Shown one piece after another: positions 1 through 9,162 of a stretch of 64,000 nucleotides of DNA. Position numbers and translations under genes: made by a program. This DNA is from Methylobacterium sp. R2-1 (GTDB lineage: Bacteria > Pseudomonadota > Alphaproteobacteria > Rhizobiales > Beijerinckiaceae): positions 155,677 through 219,676 of the forward strand of contig NZ_JACHWM010000014.1 in NCBI RefSeq assembly GCF_014191355.1, read 5' to 3'. The notes under the pieces were generated by a model. It had not been told where the DNA came from. It was given only the letters and a program-made list of their open reading frames with translations, and did no database searches. The stretch's first letter is position 1; every line of letters starts with the position of its first letter.

Positions 1-60
1 TTTTAAAGAACGCCCTGCAGAGAGAAGAGATTATTCGTTGCTGCGTCGCAAAAAGGAAGA

Positions 61-564
61 TTATTCTCCAACCACGGCCAGCCTCGGCTCGGCCCGCCCG
101 CGCGGCGGGGGGGCCGGCAGCGGCAGGGCCGTCGTCGACTTCACCTTCTCCATGGCGAAGCGCGAGGTCACGTTCTTGAGAGGAAGGGTCGCGATCAGGT
201 TCTTGTAGAACGTGTCGTAGGCCGCCATGTCGGCCACGACGACGCGCAGCATGTAATCGACGTCGCCGGCCATGCGGTAGAATTCAAGCACCTCCGGCAT
301 CGCCGAGATGCGGTCGGCGAATCGCTCGAGCCAGTCCTTGGAATGATCGGAAGTCTCGATGGAGACGAAGACGGTGAGCCCAAGCCCGAGTTTCACCGGA
401 TCGAGCACGGCCACGCGCCGGTCGATCACGCCGTCGGCCTCGAGGCGCTGGATCCGCTTCCAGCAGGGCGTCTGAGACAGCCCGACCTGCTCGCCGATGG
501 CGGCGATGGAGAGCGTGGCGTCCTTCTGCAGGAGCGCGAGGATCTTCAGGTCGATCGAGTCCAA
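61..564 (-). CDS. Lrp/AsnC family transcriptional regulator
   Basis: A 167-residue DNA-binding regulator of the leucine-responsive family. Residues 1-60 form the AsnC-type winged helix-turn-helix (IDLKILALLQKDA at the start, then SQTPCWKRIQRLE as recognition helix region). The rest is the RAM ligand-binding/oligomerisation domain, with a Pro-rich tail. The start is TTG, preceded by a GGAGAGG ribosome site. No in-frame ATG is better placed. It diverges from cysH, so it could control that operon or itself, but this is only inferred from position. The effector amino acid cannot be read from the sequence. Confidence 0.9.
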   Translation of the reverse strand: MDSIDLKILALLQKDATLSIAAIGEQVGLSQTPCWKRIQRLEADGVIDRRVAVLDPVKLGLGLTVFVSIETSDHSKDWLERFADRISAMPEVLEFYRMAGDVDYMLRVVVADMAAYDTFYKNLIATLPLKNVTSRFAMEKVKSTTALPLPAPPPRGRAEPRLAVVGE

Positions 565-818
565 GGGGGCCTCTCCGCAGTTGATGGCGAGGATGGTCTC
601 TCGAGAGCGTCTCCCGCAGCGCCGGGCGACAGGCCCGATCGGGCGCCTCGTTGAGAAGATTCTTTTCTAAGCGGGCAACGATACGCCATCGGAACCCGTT
701 GCCGTGTCATTCGCGCCGCAGCAGAGGATTGCGTGCGCAGCAGCTCCGGCGCCTTGACAGCGTTCGTTATAGCGAACATTTCAGAGCTCCGACAAGCAGG
801 CAATCCGATTTTACGCAC
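565..818. promoter_or_regulatory. Divergent intergenic region before the cys operon, with a dyad
   Basis: This 254-bp gap separates the Lrp regulator from cysH. It holds a TTGACA hexamer at 754-759 followed by the dyad GTTCGTTATAGCGAAC at 762-777 (5-bp perfect outer arms). A -35-like box next to a dyad suggests a regulated promoter for cysHDN. The regulator that would bind is unknown, and no clear -10 box was found. Confidence 0.4.
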
Positions 819-1628
819 ATGACCGCTGCTCTCGTCCGAGCGGCCGGGGACCTCGCCAGGGATATGGCGGGGCTGGACCTCCGGGGGCGCATCCGCCTCG
901 TCGAGGACCGCATCCCGGGCCGCCTCGTCTTCACCACCAGCCTCGGCATCGAGGATCAGGCGCTCACGCACGCGCTCGCTCTGAACAAGGGCCGCACCGA
1001 GATCGTGACGCTCGATACCGGCCGGCTCTTCCCCGAGACCTACGATGTCTGGACCGAGACCGAGGCCGCCTACGGCATTCGCATCCGCGCCTACGCGCCG
1101 GAGCGGAGGGCCGAGGAGGACTTCGTCGCGCGCGAGGGCATCAACGGCTTCCGGCACTCGGTCGCTGCGCGGCAGGCCTGCTGCGGCTTCCGCAAGGTCG
1201 AGCCATTAGGCCGCGCTCTCGACGGCGCGGCGGCGTGGTTCACAGGCCTGCGCGCCGGCCAGTCGGCTAATCGGGCCGACACGCCGTTGGCGGAGGCGGA
1301 TGAGGGCCGCGGGCTGATCAAGGTCAACCCGCTCGCCGATTGGACGCGGGCGCAGATCGATGCCTTCGTTCTGGACAATTTCATCCCTTACAATGTCCTT
1401 CACGACCGCGGCTTCCCGTCGATCGGCTGCGCCCCCTGCACCCGCGCCGTGAAGATCGGCGAGGACGAGCGTGCCGGCCGCTGGTGGTGGGAGCAGGAAT
1501 CCAAGAAGGAATGCGGCTTGCACCTGCACCGGCCGGAAGCGGACGTCGCGCCGGGCCAGGAAGCCGCCGCTTTCGAGGAGCCGGCCAGCGCCGCGACCTC
1601 ACGCGAACACAGAAGGGAACTGGTCTGA
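819..1628 (+). CDS. cysH: Adenylylsulfate (APS) reductase, Fe-S type
   Basis: Reduces activated sulfate to sulfite in cytoplasmic sulfur assimilation. The 269-residue protein has the PAPS-reductase fold (FTTSLGIEDQALTH near residue 40). It carries both cysteine pairs that bind a 4Fe-4S cluster (CCGFRK and CAPC), which marks the plant/bacterial APS reductase type rather than E. coli PAPS reductase. The C-terminal ECGLH holds the catalytic cysteine. The ATG at 819 was chosen because upstream residues are unlike the family. Its stop overlaps the cysD start by one base (TGATG), so translation is coupled. The operon has no APS kinase domain, which fits direct use of APS. Confidence 0.93.
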   Translation: MTAALVRAAGDLARDMAGLDLRGRIRLVEDRIPGRLVFTTSLGIEDQALTHALALNKGRTEIVTLDTGRLFPETYDVWTETEAAYGIRIRAYAPERRAEEDFVAREGINGFRHSVAARQACCGFRKVEPLGRALDGAAAWFTGLRAGQSANRADTPLAEADEGRGLIKVNPLADWTRAQIDAFVLDNFIPYNVLHDRGFPSIGCAPCTRAVKIGEDERAGRWWWEQESKKECGLHLHRPEADVAPGQEAAAFEEPASAATSREHRRELV

Positions 1629-2557
1629 TGAGCGCCGCCGTCGCCGCGCCCGCGCGCACCCGCCTGACGCATCTGCAGCGTCTCGAGGCCGAGAGCATCC
1701 ACATCTTCCGGGAAGCGGTCGCCGAGGCCGAGAACCCGGTGATGCTCTACTCGATCGGCAAGGACTCATCCGTGCTGCTGCATCTGGCGCTGAAGGCCTT
1801 CGCGCCGGGGCGCCTGCCGTTCCCCCTGATGCACATCGACACCACCTGGAAGTTCCGCGAGATGATCGCCTTCCGCGACCAGCGCGCGAAGGAACTCGGC
1901 CTCGAGCTCATCGTGCACACCAACCAGGAGGGGCTCGCCAAGGGCATCGGCCCGGTCAGCCACGGCTCGGAAGTGCATACCGACGTGATGAAGACGCAGG
2001 CGCTGCGGCAGGCGCTCGATAAGTACAAGTTCGACGTGGCCTTCGGCGGGGCGCGGCGCGACGAGGAGGCGAGCCGCGCCAAGGAGCGCATCGTTTCACT
2101 TCGCAACGCGCAGCACCGCTGGGATCCGAAGCGCCAGCGCGCCGAACCGTGGCACCTCTACAATTTCAAGAAGCGACGCGGGGAGTCCTTCCGCGTGTTC
2201 CCGCTCTCGAACTGGACCGAGCTCGATATCTGGCTCTATATCGAGCAGGAAAACATTCCGATCGTGCCGCTCTACTTCGCCGCCGAGCGGCCGGTGGTCG
2301 AGCGCGACGGCCAGCTCATCATGGTGGACGATGATCGTCTCCCGCTCGAAGCAGGCGAGACCCCGCAACTACGAAAAGTCCGGTTCCGCACGCTCGGTTG
2401 CTACCCACTGACCGGTGCGGTCGAGAGCCCGGCCGCGACCCTGCCGGAGATCATCGGCGAGACGCTGGCCGCCCGCACCTCGGAGCGTCAGGGCCGGGTC
2501 ATCGACAAGGACGGCGCCGGCGCCATGGAGCGCAAGAAGCAGGAGGGCTACTTCTGA
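1628..2557 (+). CDS. cysD: Sulfate adenylyltransferase subunit 2
   Basis: Small catalytic subunit of ATP sulfurylase, which makes adenylylsulfate from ATP and sulfate together with CysN. It has 309 residues, the normal family length. The PP-loop motif SIGKDSSVLLHL lies near residue 42, and the family features FGGARRDEEASRAKERI and FRTLGCYPLTGAVES follow. The ATG at 1628 overlaps the cysH stop, and the cysD stop overlaps the cysN start in the same TGATG way. The three genes therefore form one translationally coupled unit. Confidence 0.96.
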   Translation: MSAAVAAPARTRLTHLQRLEAESIHIFREAVAEAENPVMLYSIGKDSSVLLHLALKAFAPGRLPFPLMHIDTTWKFREMIAFRDQRAKELGLELIVHTNQEGLAKGIGPVSHGSEVHTDVMKTQALRQALDKYKFDVAFGGARRDEEASRAKERIVSLRNAQHRWDPKRQRAEPWHLYNFKKRRGESFRVFPLSNWTELDIWLYIEQENIPIVPLYFAAERPVVERDGQLIMVDDDRLPLEAGETPQLRKVRFRTLGCYPLTGAVESPAATLPEIIGETLAARTSERQGRVIDKDGAGAMERKKQEGYF

Positions 2558-3957
2558 TGACGATCCATCAGTCTCCGGAAGCGTTCGGCTACGAAGCCTT
2601 CCTGCACAAGCACCAGAACAAGGAGGTCTTGCGCTTCATCACCTGCGGTTCGGTCGATGACGGCAAGTCCACCCTGATCGGACGCCTCCTGCACGACACC
2701 AAGCAGATCTTCGACGATCAGGTGACGGCGCTTCAGCGCGACTCGCGCAAGCACGGTACGCAGGGTGGCGAGGTCGATCTCGCCCTGCTGGTCGACGGCC
2801 TCCAGGCGGAGCGCGAGCAGGGCATCACCATTGATGTCGCCTACCGCTTCTTCTCGACCGAGCGGCGTTCCTTCATCGTCGCCGACACCCCCGGGCACGA
2901 GCAGTACACCCGCAACATGGCGACCGGCGCCTCGACCGCCGACGTCGCCGTGATCCTGGTCGATGCCCGCCACGGCCTGACCCGCCAGACCCGGCGCCAC
3001 GCGCTCCTCGTGTCGCTGCTCGGCATCCACCGGGTGGCGCTCGCCATCAACAAGATGGATCTGGTCGGCTGGTCGCAGGACAAGTTCGAGGCAATCGTCT
3101 CAGGCTTCCAAGCCTTCGCCGCACCGCTGAACTTTTCCGAGGTGCGGGCGATCCCGCTCTCGGCCAAGAACGGCGACAACGTCGTCCTGCCGGGCACCGC
3201 CGCGACCTGGTACGACGGCGTTCCGCTGCTGCGCTACCTCGAAGAGGTGCCGGTGAAGTCGGAGGAGCGCGCCGCCGCCTTCCGCATGCCGGTGCAGTGG
3301 GTGAACCGCCCAAACTCGGATTTTCGCGGTTTCTCGGGGCTGATCGCCAGCGGAACGGTAGCGCCCGGCGACGCCGTTACCGTCGCGCCTTCCGGAAAAA
3401 CCTCGACGATTGCCCGCATCTTCACCGCCGATGGCGATCTGGAGCGGGCGAGCGAGGGTCAGTCGGTCACGCTGGTGCTCGCCGACGAGGTCGACGCCTC
3501 CCGCGGCGCGGTGATTGCCACCTCGGACGCGCCGCTGACCCTGACCGACAGCCTCGACGTGCGGCTGTTCTGGGCAGCGGAGACCGATCTTGCTCCCGGC
3601 GCCAGCCTGTGGGCGAAGGTCGGCACGCAGACCGTCAACGCGGTGGTGAAGGCGGTCCATCGCCGGATCGACCCGGAGACCGGACAGGCGGGTCCGGCCG
3701 AGAAACTCGCGGTCAACGATATCGGCGACGTGACCCTGACCCTCGACCGGCAGATCGCCATCGACCCTTACGTCGAGAACCGCGACACCGGCAGCCTGAT
3801 CCTGATCGACCGCGAGACCACGGATACGGCCGCGCTCGGCCTCGTCCAGACGGTCGTCGCCACGGCCAAGGCGTCCGCACCGTCCGCGACGACGTCGCAG
3901 GAGTCGGCCCGCAGCGGCGGCCTGCTCGCCGGCCTCAAGCGACTGTTCGGCGGCTGA
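2557..3957 (+). CDS. cysN: Sulfate adenylyltransferase subunit 1 (GTPase)
   Basis: GTP-hydrolysing large subunit of ATP sulfurylase, coupling GTP hydrolysis to adenylylsulfate formation by CysD. The 466-residue protein shows the translation-factor GTPase motifs in order: G1 GSVDDGKST near residue 31, G3 DTPGHEQYTRNMATGAS, and G4 NKMD. Beta-barrel domains follow. There is no C-terminal APS kinase (CysC) extension, unlike the CysNC fusions found in many alphaproteobacteria. This agrees with the Fe-S APS reductase upstream. It is the last gene before a strong terminator. Confidence 0.96.
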   Translation: MTIHQSPEAFGYEAFLHKHQNKEVLRFITCGSVDDGKSTLIGRLLHDTKQIFDDQVTALQRDSRKHGTQGGEVDLALLVDGLQAEREQGITIDVAYRFFSTERRSFIVADTPGHEQYTRNMATGASTADVAVILVDARHGLTRQTRRHALLVSLLGIHRVALAINKMDLVGWSQDKFEAIVSGFQAFAAPLNFSEVRAIPLSAKNGDNVVLPGTAATWYDGVPLLRYLEEVPVKSEERAAAFRMPVQWVNRPNSDFRGFSGLIASGTVAPGDAVTVAPSGKTSTIARIFTADGDLERASEGQSVTLVLADEVDASRGAVIATSDAPLTLTDSLDVRLFWAAETDLAPGASLWAKVGTQTVNAVVKAVHRRIDPETGQAGPAEKLAVNDIGDVTLTLDRQIAIDPYVENRDTGSLILIDRETTDTAALGLVQTVVATAKASAPSATTSQESARSGGLLAGLKRLFGG

Positions 3958-3973
3958 CGCGCCGCCCGCCACG

Positions 3974-4000
3974 CCCTCTCCCCCGCGGGGGAGGGTTTTT
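3974..4000 (+). terminator. Rho-independent terminator of the cys operon
   Basis: An 11-bp GC-only palindromic stem (CCCTCTCCCCC pairing with GGGGGAGGG, tight CG turn) is followed directly by five T residues. It lies 17 bases after the cysN stop and before the next gene. Confidence 0.85.
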
Positions 4001-4036
4001 CTGGCGGGCAGTCTGGCGCCCGATTAGAACCGGCGC

Positions 4037-5077
4037 ATGACCTCCGCCCCCGACCCGGTTGCCGACGTGTACGAAGGCCGGGATGGGTGGCTGTTCCTGA
4101 TCCGCGGCAACAACCGGGTGCTGGAGCAGTACGGCCGGCCAGGCGTCTCGCGCGGGACGCTGTGGCGCTGGCGGCGGATCATCGAGACGCGTGTGCGGCG
4201 CTGCGCCCGGCTCGGCGCGACCTACTTCCACGCCCTCGCGCCTGAAAAGCTCACCGTCTACCCCGAGCGGGCCGAAGGGCTCGCCTTCGATCCGGCCCGC
4301 GCTCCCGCGCTCCGGCTCGCCCGCTGGCTCACCGCCTCGCCGGGCGCCCGGGCCTGGGTCGATCTCACGGGTGCGTTCCGGGCGCAAACGGGCGGGCCGC
4401 CGCTGTATCTGCGCACCGACACCCACTGGACGTTCGAGGGCTGCGCGCTGGCCTACAGCACGATCCTGGGGCGGATGGGCGTTCCCCCGCGCGACGACAT
4501 CGGGACGCGGCGGGACCGCACCGCCCTGCCCTTCTCGGGCGATCTCGGTCGAAAGTTCACGCCTCATCGCGTGGAGCTTGCGGAAGGCACCGCCCTCGCG
4601 AGCGAGGCCCGGCGCGTCTACGCCAACGATCTCCTGCTGGAGATGGAGGCGCTGGGCCGCGGCGGCGACGCCCATCTCGGCACCCACGCAGTGTTTCGCA
4701 ACGACGACCCGCTGGCCGATCCGCGCCGTCTCGTCATCTTCGGCGATTCCTACGCGCAGCACACCGGCCACAGCCCGATCGCGACGCTGACCGCGCTGTT
4801 CGCCGACACCTTTCGCGAGGTGCACTTCCTGTGGTCGACGGGGATCGATTGGCGCTATCTCGAAGCGGTCCGCCCCGATTTCGTGCTCGGCGAGACGGCC
4901 GAGCGCTTCGTGATCGACGTGCCCCCCCACGGCATCCGGATCGAGCGGCTCGCGGAACTCGCCCGCGAACGGAAACTCATGGGGGCGATCATGGGAGGGG
5001 ATTCACCGTCACCTGAGCCGCCTCCGCCTGACGCGCCCGCATCCGCGCCTGAAGCCGCTGGCGCCGCGCCGCGATGA
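4037..5077 (+). CDS. AlgJ/AlgX-like SGNH acyltransferase or hydrolase
   Basis: A 346-residue protein resembling the SGNH domain of alginate O-acetyltransferases AlgJ/AlgX. Visible features are the N-terminal GRDGWLFLI motif, TDTHWTFEG near residue 130 (Asp-x-His pair of this group) and the nucleophile block FGDSYAQH near residue 235. It probably moves or removes an acyl group on a polysaccharide. No signal peptide or membrane anchor is visible at the N-terminus, unlike AlgJ, so export is unexplained. No MBOAT partner gene is nearby. Its 3' end overlaps the convergent yihY-like gene by 89 bases. Confidence 0.75.
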   Translation: MTSAPDPVADVYEGRDGWLFLIRGNNRVLEQYGRPGVSRGTLWRWRRIIETRVRRCARLGATYFHALAPEKLTVYPERAEGLAFDPARAPALRLARWLTASPGARAWVDLTGAFRAQTGGPPLYLRTDTHWTFEGCALAYSTILGRMGVPPRDDIGTRRDRTALPFSGDLGRKFTPHRVELAEGTALASEARRVYANDLLLEMEALGRGGDAHLGTHAVFRNDDPLADPRRLVIFGDSYAQHTGHSPIATLTALFADTFREVHFLWSTGIDWRYLEAVRPDFVLGETAERFVIDVPPHGIRIERLAELARERKLMGAIMGGDSPSPEPPPPDAPASAPEAAGAAPR

Positions 5078-5993
5078 CCGTACCGTTCACCTCGCCGCCG
5101 AACAGGAACATCGCCGCGAGCCAGTAGAGGAACACCAGGAAGATCATCGCGGTGGCGAGGCCGCCATAGGTCGAGGCGTAGGCGTTCGAGAAGCGGTCGA
5201 GATAGAAACCGAAGCCGAGGCCGGCGAGGAACCACAGGCACAGCGTCACGGCGATGCCCGGCAGCACGGACAGCACCGGACGCCGCCCGGCGGCCACGAA
5301 CTTGTGGGCGATCACCAGCACCAGCGCGATCAGGAAGGCGGTGACGCCGATGCGGCCGATGGCGACCGTCAGCGCGAGCGGCTCCAGTCCCGGCGCCACG
5401 AAGACGAGCTGGCGCCAGATCAGCGGCCCGAGCACCACGAGGAGTGCGAAGGCCAGCATGGCGAAGGCACCGCAGACGACGTAGCCGATCGATTCGAGCC
5501 GGGTGAGCCACCAGGGGCGCATCTCGCGGATGCCGTAGGCGCGATTGAGCCCGACTCGCAGCGATTCCACTCCCGAGGACGAGAAGTAGAGCGCCAGCAG
5601 GGCGCCGAGGGTCAGTACGCCGCCGCGCTGCTCGGTGAGAAGGCGATGGACCTCGCCGACGATGGGCTTGGCCACCTCCCGGGGCACCGCGTCGAAGATC
5701 AGCGTGCCGGCCTCGTCCGCCAACGGCTTGCTGCCGATCAGGCCGGCGAGCGCCGCGAGCAGGATCAGGAACGGGAACAGCGAGGTCAGCATCGACAGCG
5801 CGATGTGGCTGGCAATCGCCCAGCCATCATGGGCGACGAAGCGCTGCGCAGCCAGCCCCGTCACGTCGAGGATCTTTTTGAATCGGCTCAAGGGAGGAGA
5901 TGGCTTCTTCGGCTGAGTCGAGGCGGGCCGCTCCATACGGGCTATCGGATGCGGCGCGTCAATCTCGGGGGCACTCGGGTGCGGGCGTAGCAT
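4989..5993 (-). CDS. YihY/BrkB family inner-membrane protein
   Basis: A 334-residue polytopic membrane protein of the YihY/UPF0761 family, formerly mis-named ribonuclease BN. After a Pro-rich cytoplasmic start come about six hydrophobic segments. The family blocks GALLALYFSSSGVESLRVGLNRAYG and YASTYGGLATAMIFLVFLYW are present. Function in the family is unsettled. A shorter start at 5936 is possible. The 3' end overlaps the convergent SGNH gene. Confidence 0.85.
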   Translation of the reverse strand: MLRPHPSAPEIDAPHPIARMERPASTQPKKPSPPLSRFKKILDVTGLAAQRFVAHDGWAIASHIALSMLTSLFPFLILLAALAGLIGSKPLADEAGTLIFDAVPREVAKPIVGEVHRLLTEQRGGVLTLGALLALYFSSSGVESLRVGLNRAYGIREMRPWWLTRLESIGYVVCGAFAMLAFALLVVLGPLIWRQLVFVAPGLEPLALTVAIGRIGVTAFLIALVLVIAHKFVAAGRRPVLSVLPGIAVTLCLWFLAGLGFGFYLDRFSNAYASTYGGLATAMIFLVFLYWLAAMFLFGGEVNGTVIAARRQRLQARMRARQAEAAQVTVNPLP

Positions 5994-6053
5994 GGCCGCC
6001 CTCAGGTTTCTCCGATTGCCATAAGGTCACCCGCGTGCTGCTTGCCGGGCGCC

Positions 6054-6944
6054 ATGTTGAGCGTTCTCTCCAGCCTGATCCCGGCCGCCTTCGTGCTGAT
6101 CTGGGCGAGCGGCTTCGTCGCCGCGCGCTACGTAGCGCCTTACGCCGAGCCGCTCGCCTTCGTTGCGGTACGGCTTGCCCTGGTCGCGCTCGTTCTGGCC
6201 GGCATCGCGTTGGTCCGGCGCGCCCGCTGGCCGCGGAAAGCCGCCGGCTGGCGCGACGGCATGGTCGCGGGCGTGCTGATGCAGGGCATCTACGTGGCCG
6301 GGGTGTTCTGGTCGGTGCATCGCGGCCTGCCCGCCGGCATCGCGGCCCTGGTCGGCAGCCTTCAGCCGCTCCTCACGGCGGCCGTGTCGCAGCCGCTGCT
6401 CGGCGAGCGGGTCGGGCCGCGGCGCTGGGCCGGCATCGGCCTCGGTTTTCTCGGGGCGGGCCTGGTGCTCGGGCCGAAGCTCGGCGCGGTCGATGCCGCC
6501 GGCATTCCGCCCGTTGCGCTCCTCGTGTCGCTCGCCGCCATGCTGGCGATGACCGCCGGCACGCTGTGGCAGAAGCGGAAAGGCGCCGGGGCCGACCTCG
6601 TCACCAATGCCTGCCTGCAATTCGTCGGCGGCACCGCCTTCGCGGTTCCGCTCGCGCTCATCGCCGGCGAGACGCATCTGAGCCCGAGCCTTCCGCTCGG
6701 CCTCGGCATGGCGTGGTCGGTCCTCGTCAACTCGGTCGGCGGCATCCTCCTGTTGCTGGCGCTGATCCGGCGCGGCGCGGTGGCGGGCGTCGCCTCGCTG
6801 CTCTTCCTGGTGCCGCCGGTCTCGGCCGCGATCGCCTACGTCATGTTCGGCGAGGCGCTGACCCTGATGCAGATCGCGGGCATGGCGGTCGCCGCCTGCG
6901 GCGTCGGATTGGCGAGTGGTCCTCAAACCCGCGCAACGCGGTAA
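6054..6944 (+). CDS. EamA/DMT family transporter
   Basis: A 296-residue inner-membrane transporter of the drug/metabolite superfamily, with about ten hydrophobic helices in two EamA halves. It opens with PAAFVLIWASGFVAARYVAPYAEPLAF, typical of these exporters. The second half has LVPPVSAAIAYVMFGEALT. The substrate cannot be predicted; relatives export amino acids and other metabolites. The ATG at 6054 is taken as the start, and an in-frame TTG lies at 6042. The gene diverges from the yihY-like gene with a 60-bp gap. Confidence 0.85.
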   Translation: MLSVLSSLIPAAFVLIWASGFVAARYVAPYAEPLAFVAVRLALVALVLAGIALVRRARWPRKAAGWRDGMVAGVLMQGIYVAGVFWSVHRGLPAGIAALVGSLQPLLTAAVSQPLLGERVGPRRWAGIGLGFLGAGLVLGPKLGAVDAAGIPPVALLVSLAAMLAMTAGTLWQKRKGAGADLVTNACLQFVGGTAFAVPLALIAGETHLSPSLPLGLGMAWSVLVNSVGGILLLLALIRRGAVAGVASLLFLVPPVSAAIAYVMFGEALTLMQIAGMAVAACGVGLASGPQTRATR

Positions 6945-7060
6945 ACCGAATGATGAATTCAGCCTAAAGACGGGGGATGCGGCGATGAGAAACCACTATT
7001 GTGCCGGCGATCCTGCCTATAAAGGGACCATCTGATCGCTTTCATAGAAGAGAGTTCGCC

Positions 7061-8749
7061 ATGGCAGCATCCCCCGCCATCCAGGCCGCCAATGACCCGA
7101 GTGATTTCGTCGCGCTGGCCAAGGACGCCGCCGCGGGCGCCAAGGCCCTCGTCGCCGAGGCGACCGCCCGCGTGAAGGCGCGGGTGACGGGCCCGGAGGG
7201 TAAGCTCGATGCGGGTGCGCTGGAGCGCGAGCAGCATGCCGCCCACGGCCTGTCCTGGCTTGCCACTTACGGCGAGGCGGTGCGCGAACTCGCCGGCTAC
7301 GCCGAACGGCTGCAGGGCGAGGGCAGCTTCGGCGAGACCGAGGCGCTGCTCGTGAAGATCGGTGTCGGCGAGTATCTCGATCAGATGTTCGGCGGCATCC
7401 CGATGAGCCAGGGCGAGATCGTGCGCCCGACCGCGCTCGGCTTCACGAGCGCCGAACTCGCGTCCTTGCGCACGCCGGCCATCGACGCGGCGATTGCCGA
7501 GGGGAACACGCCCGCCAACCGCGCCGCGCTGATCGCCAAGATCCGCGAGGCTACGACATCGGGGGCTGCCACCATCGGCCTTTCCGGCCTCGACGAGGAC
7601 ATGGAGGCGATCCGCTCCGAGATGCGCCGCTTCGGCAAGGCCGAGGTGGTGGAGCAGGCTCAGGAGTGGCACCGCGAGAACGCCTACATCCCGATGGCGA
7701 TCATCGAGAAGATGGCCGAACTCGGCGTGTTCGGCCTCACCATCCCCGAGGAATACGGCGGCATGGGCATGCCCAAGGCCGCGATGTGCGTGGTCTCCGA
7801 GGAATTGTCGCGCGCCTATATCGGCGTCGGCTCGCTCGGAACCCGCTCGGAGATCGCCGCCGAGCTGATCCTGTGCGGCGGCACCGAGGAGCAGAAGCAG
7901 CGCTTCCTGCCGCGCATCGCGTCGGGCGAGATCCTGCCGACCGCCGTCTTCACCGAGCCGAACACCGGCTCGGACCTCGCCTCGCTCCGCACCAAGGCAG
8001 TGAAGGAGGGCGACGCCTGGAAGATCACGGGCAACAAGACCTGGATCACCCACCCCGTGCGCGCCGACATCATGACCGTGCTCGTGCGCACCAAGCCCGA
8101 GGAGAAGGGCCACCGCGGCCTCTCGATGCTGATCGCCGAGAAGCCGCGCGGCTCGGACGAGAACCCCTTCCCCGTTGACGGCCTGTCCGGCGGCGAGATC
8201 GAGGTGCTCGGCTATCGCGGCATGAAGGAATATGAACTCTCCTTCGAGGGCTTCTCCGTGCCCGCCGGGAACCTCCTCGGCGAGGTCGAGGGGAAGGGCT
8301 TTGCCCAGCTCATGCAGACCTTCGAATCGGCCCGCATCCAGACCGCGGCCCGCGCCATCGGTGTGGCCCAGTCGGCCCTCGACATCGGCCTGCGCTACGC
8401 CGAGGAGCGGGTACAGTTCGGCAAGGCGCTGGTGGAGTTCCCGCGCGTCGCCGACAAGCTCGCGATGATGGCGGTCGAGATCAACATCGCCCGCCAGCTC
8501 ACCTACTTCTCCGCCCGCGAGAAGGATGAGGGCAAGCGCTGCGACCTCGAGGCCGGCATGGCCAAGCTGCTCGGTGCCCGCGTCGCCTGGGCGGCGGCCG
8601 ACAACGCGCTGCAGATCCACGGCGGCAACGGCTTCGCGCTGGAATACCCGATCAGCCGCGTGCTGTGCGACGCACGTATCCTCTCGATCTTCGAGGGCGC
8701 CGCCGAGATCCAGGCCCAGGTCATCGCCCGGCGCCTTCTGGAGCAGTAA
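7061..8749 (+). CDS. mcd: (2S)-methylsuccinyl-CoA dehydrogenase
   Basis: FAD enzyme that oxidises (2S)-methylsuccinyl-CoA to mesaconyl-CoA in the ethylmalonyl-CoA pathway, used by methylotrophs and other bacteria without isocitrate lyase. At 562 residues it is far longer than ordinary acyl-CoA dehydrogenases (about 385). The first 170 residues are the extra domain of Mcd (AAHGLSWLATYGEAVREL). The catalytic part follows with TIPEEYGGMG, FTEPNTGSDLASL and QIHGGNGFALEYPISR. AGAAGAGAG precedes the ATG at 7061. The assignment is from family recognition; in M. extorquens the gene is also called ibd2. It is monocistronic, with a terminator behind it. Confidence 0.85.
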   Translation: MAASPAIQAANDPSDFVALAKDAAAGAKALVAEATARVKARVTGPEGKLDAGALEREQHAAHGLSWLATYGEAVRELAGYAERLQGEGSFGETEALLVKIGVGEYLDQMFGGIPMSQGEIVRPTALGFTSAELASLRTPAIDAAIAEGNTPANRAALIAKIREATTSGAATIGLSGLDEDMEAIRSEMRRFGKAEVVEQAQEWHRENAYIPMAIIEKMAELGVFGLTIPEEYGGMGMPKAAMCVVSEELSRAYIGVGSLGTRSEIAAELILCGGTEEQKQRFLPRIASGEILPTAVFTEPNTGSDLASLRTKAVKEGDAWKITGNKTWITHPVRADIMTVLVRTKPEEKGHRGLSMLIAEKPRGSDENPFPVDGLSGGEIEVLGYRGMKEYELSFEGFSVPAGNLLGEVEGKGFAQLMQTFESARIQTAARAIGVAQSALDIGLRYAEERVQFGKALVEFPRVADKLAMMAVEINIARQLTYFSAREKDEGKRCDLEAGMAKLLGARVAWAAADNALQIHGGNGFALEYPISRVLCDARILSIFEGAAEIQAQVIARRLLEQ

Positions 8750-8778
8750 GCGCCTCGGCAAACGTATGTTCGAGAACA

Positions 8779-8811
8779 GCCTCGCCCGGCCCTGTGCCGG
8801 GCGGGGCTTTT
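8779..8811 (+). terminator. Rho-independent terminator after mcd
   Basis: A 12-bp inverted repeat (GCCTCGCCCGGC with GCCGGGCGGGGC, one mismatch) with a CCTGT loop is followed by TTTT. It lies about 30 bases after the mcd stop. Confidence 0.8.
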
Positions 8812-9162
8812 GCTTTCCATGCGTCGCCCCCTTTCGATGGAAGCGGCGCGTGGAACGGGAGAACCGATCGAGCGCGCCGAAGCAGACTTCCGACCGGGTT
8901 ACTCCTTTTGGTCACAGCTCATCCGAGACTTGTCACCTGAGGAGATGTGCGTGTGCAGGACGCCGCCCAAATGCATCGGCTGAAAATATCTCGTAAAATC
9001 AGAGATTTCTCCGGGCCTACAGTTTTCGCGGCCCGCATTCCGATCGGAAAGCAGAGTTTTATCGCCTGAGATTGCGACCACCCTCGCGCAAATCACCACA
9101 AGCGCCTAAAGCTGTGGGTGCGCGAACGCCGTGGCTTTCCATCGCGCGACAGGGAGGGTGTC
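8812..9162. other. Intergenic region before the peptidase-hydrolase fusion
   Basis: About 350 bases with no convincing gene. The part from 8960 to 9070 is more AT-rich than its surroundings and is the likely promoter area for the gene at 9163. No -35/-10 pair is clear enough to call. Confidence 0.4.

Noticed and set aside
1340..1627. Upstream extension of cysD
   Set aside because: These codons lie inside cysH in another frame and are Arg-rich; the ATG at 1628 matches the family N-terminus.
6959..8761. A 600-codon open frame on the - strand
   Set aside because: It is the antisense shadow of mcd; the sense frame has a full acyl-CoA dehydrogenase with all motifs.
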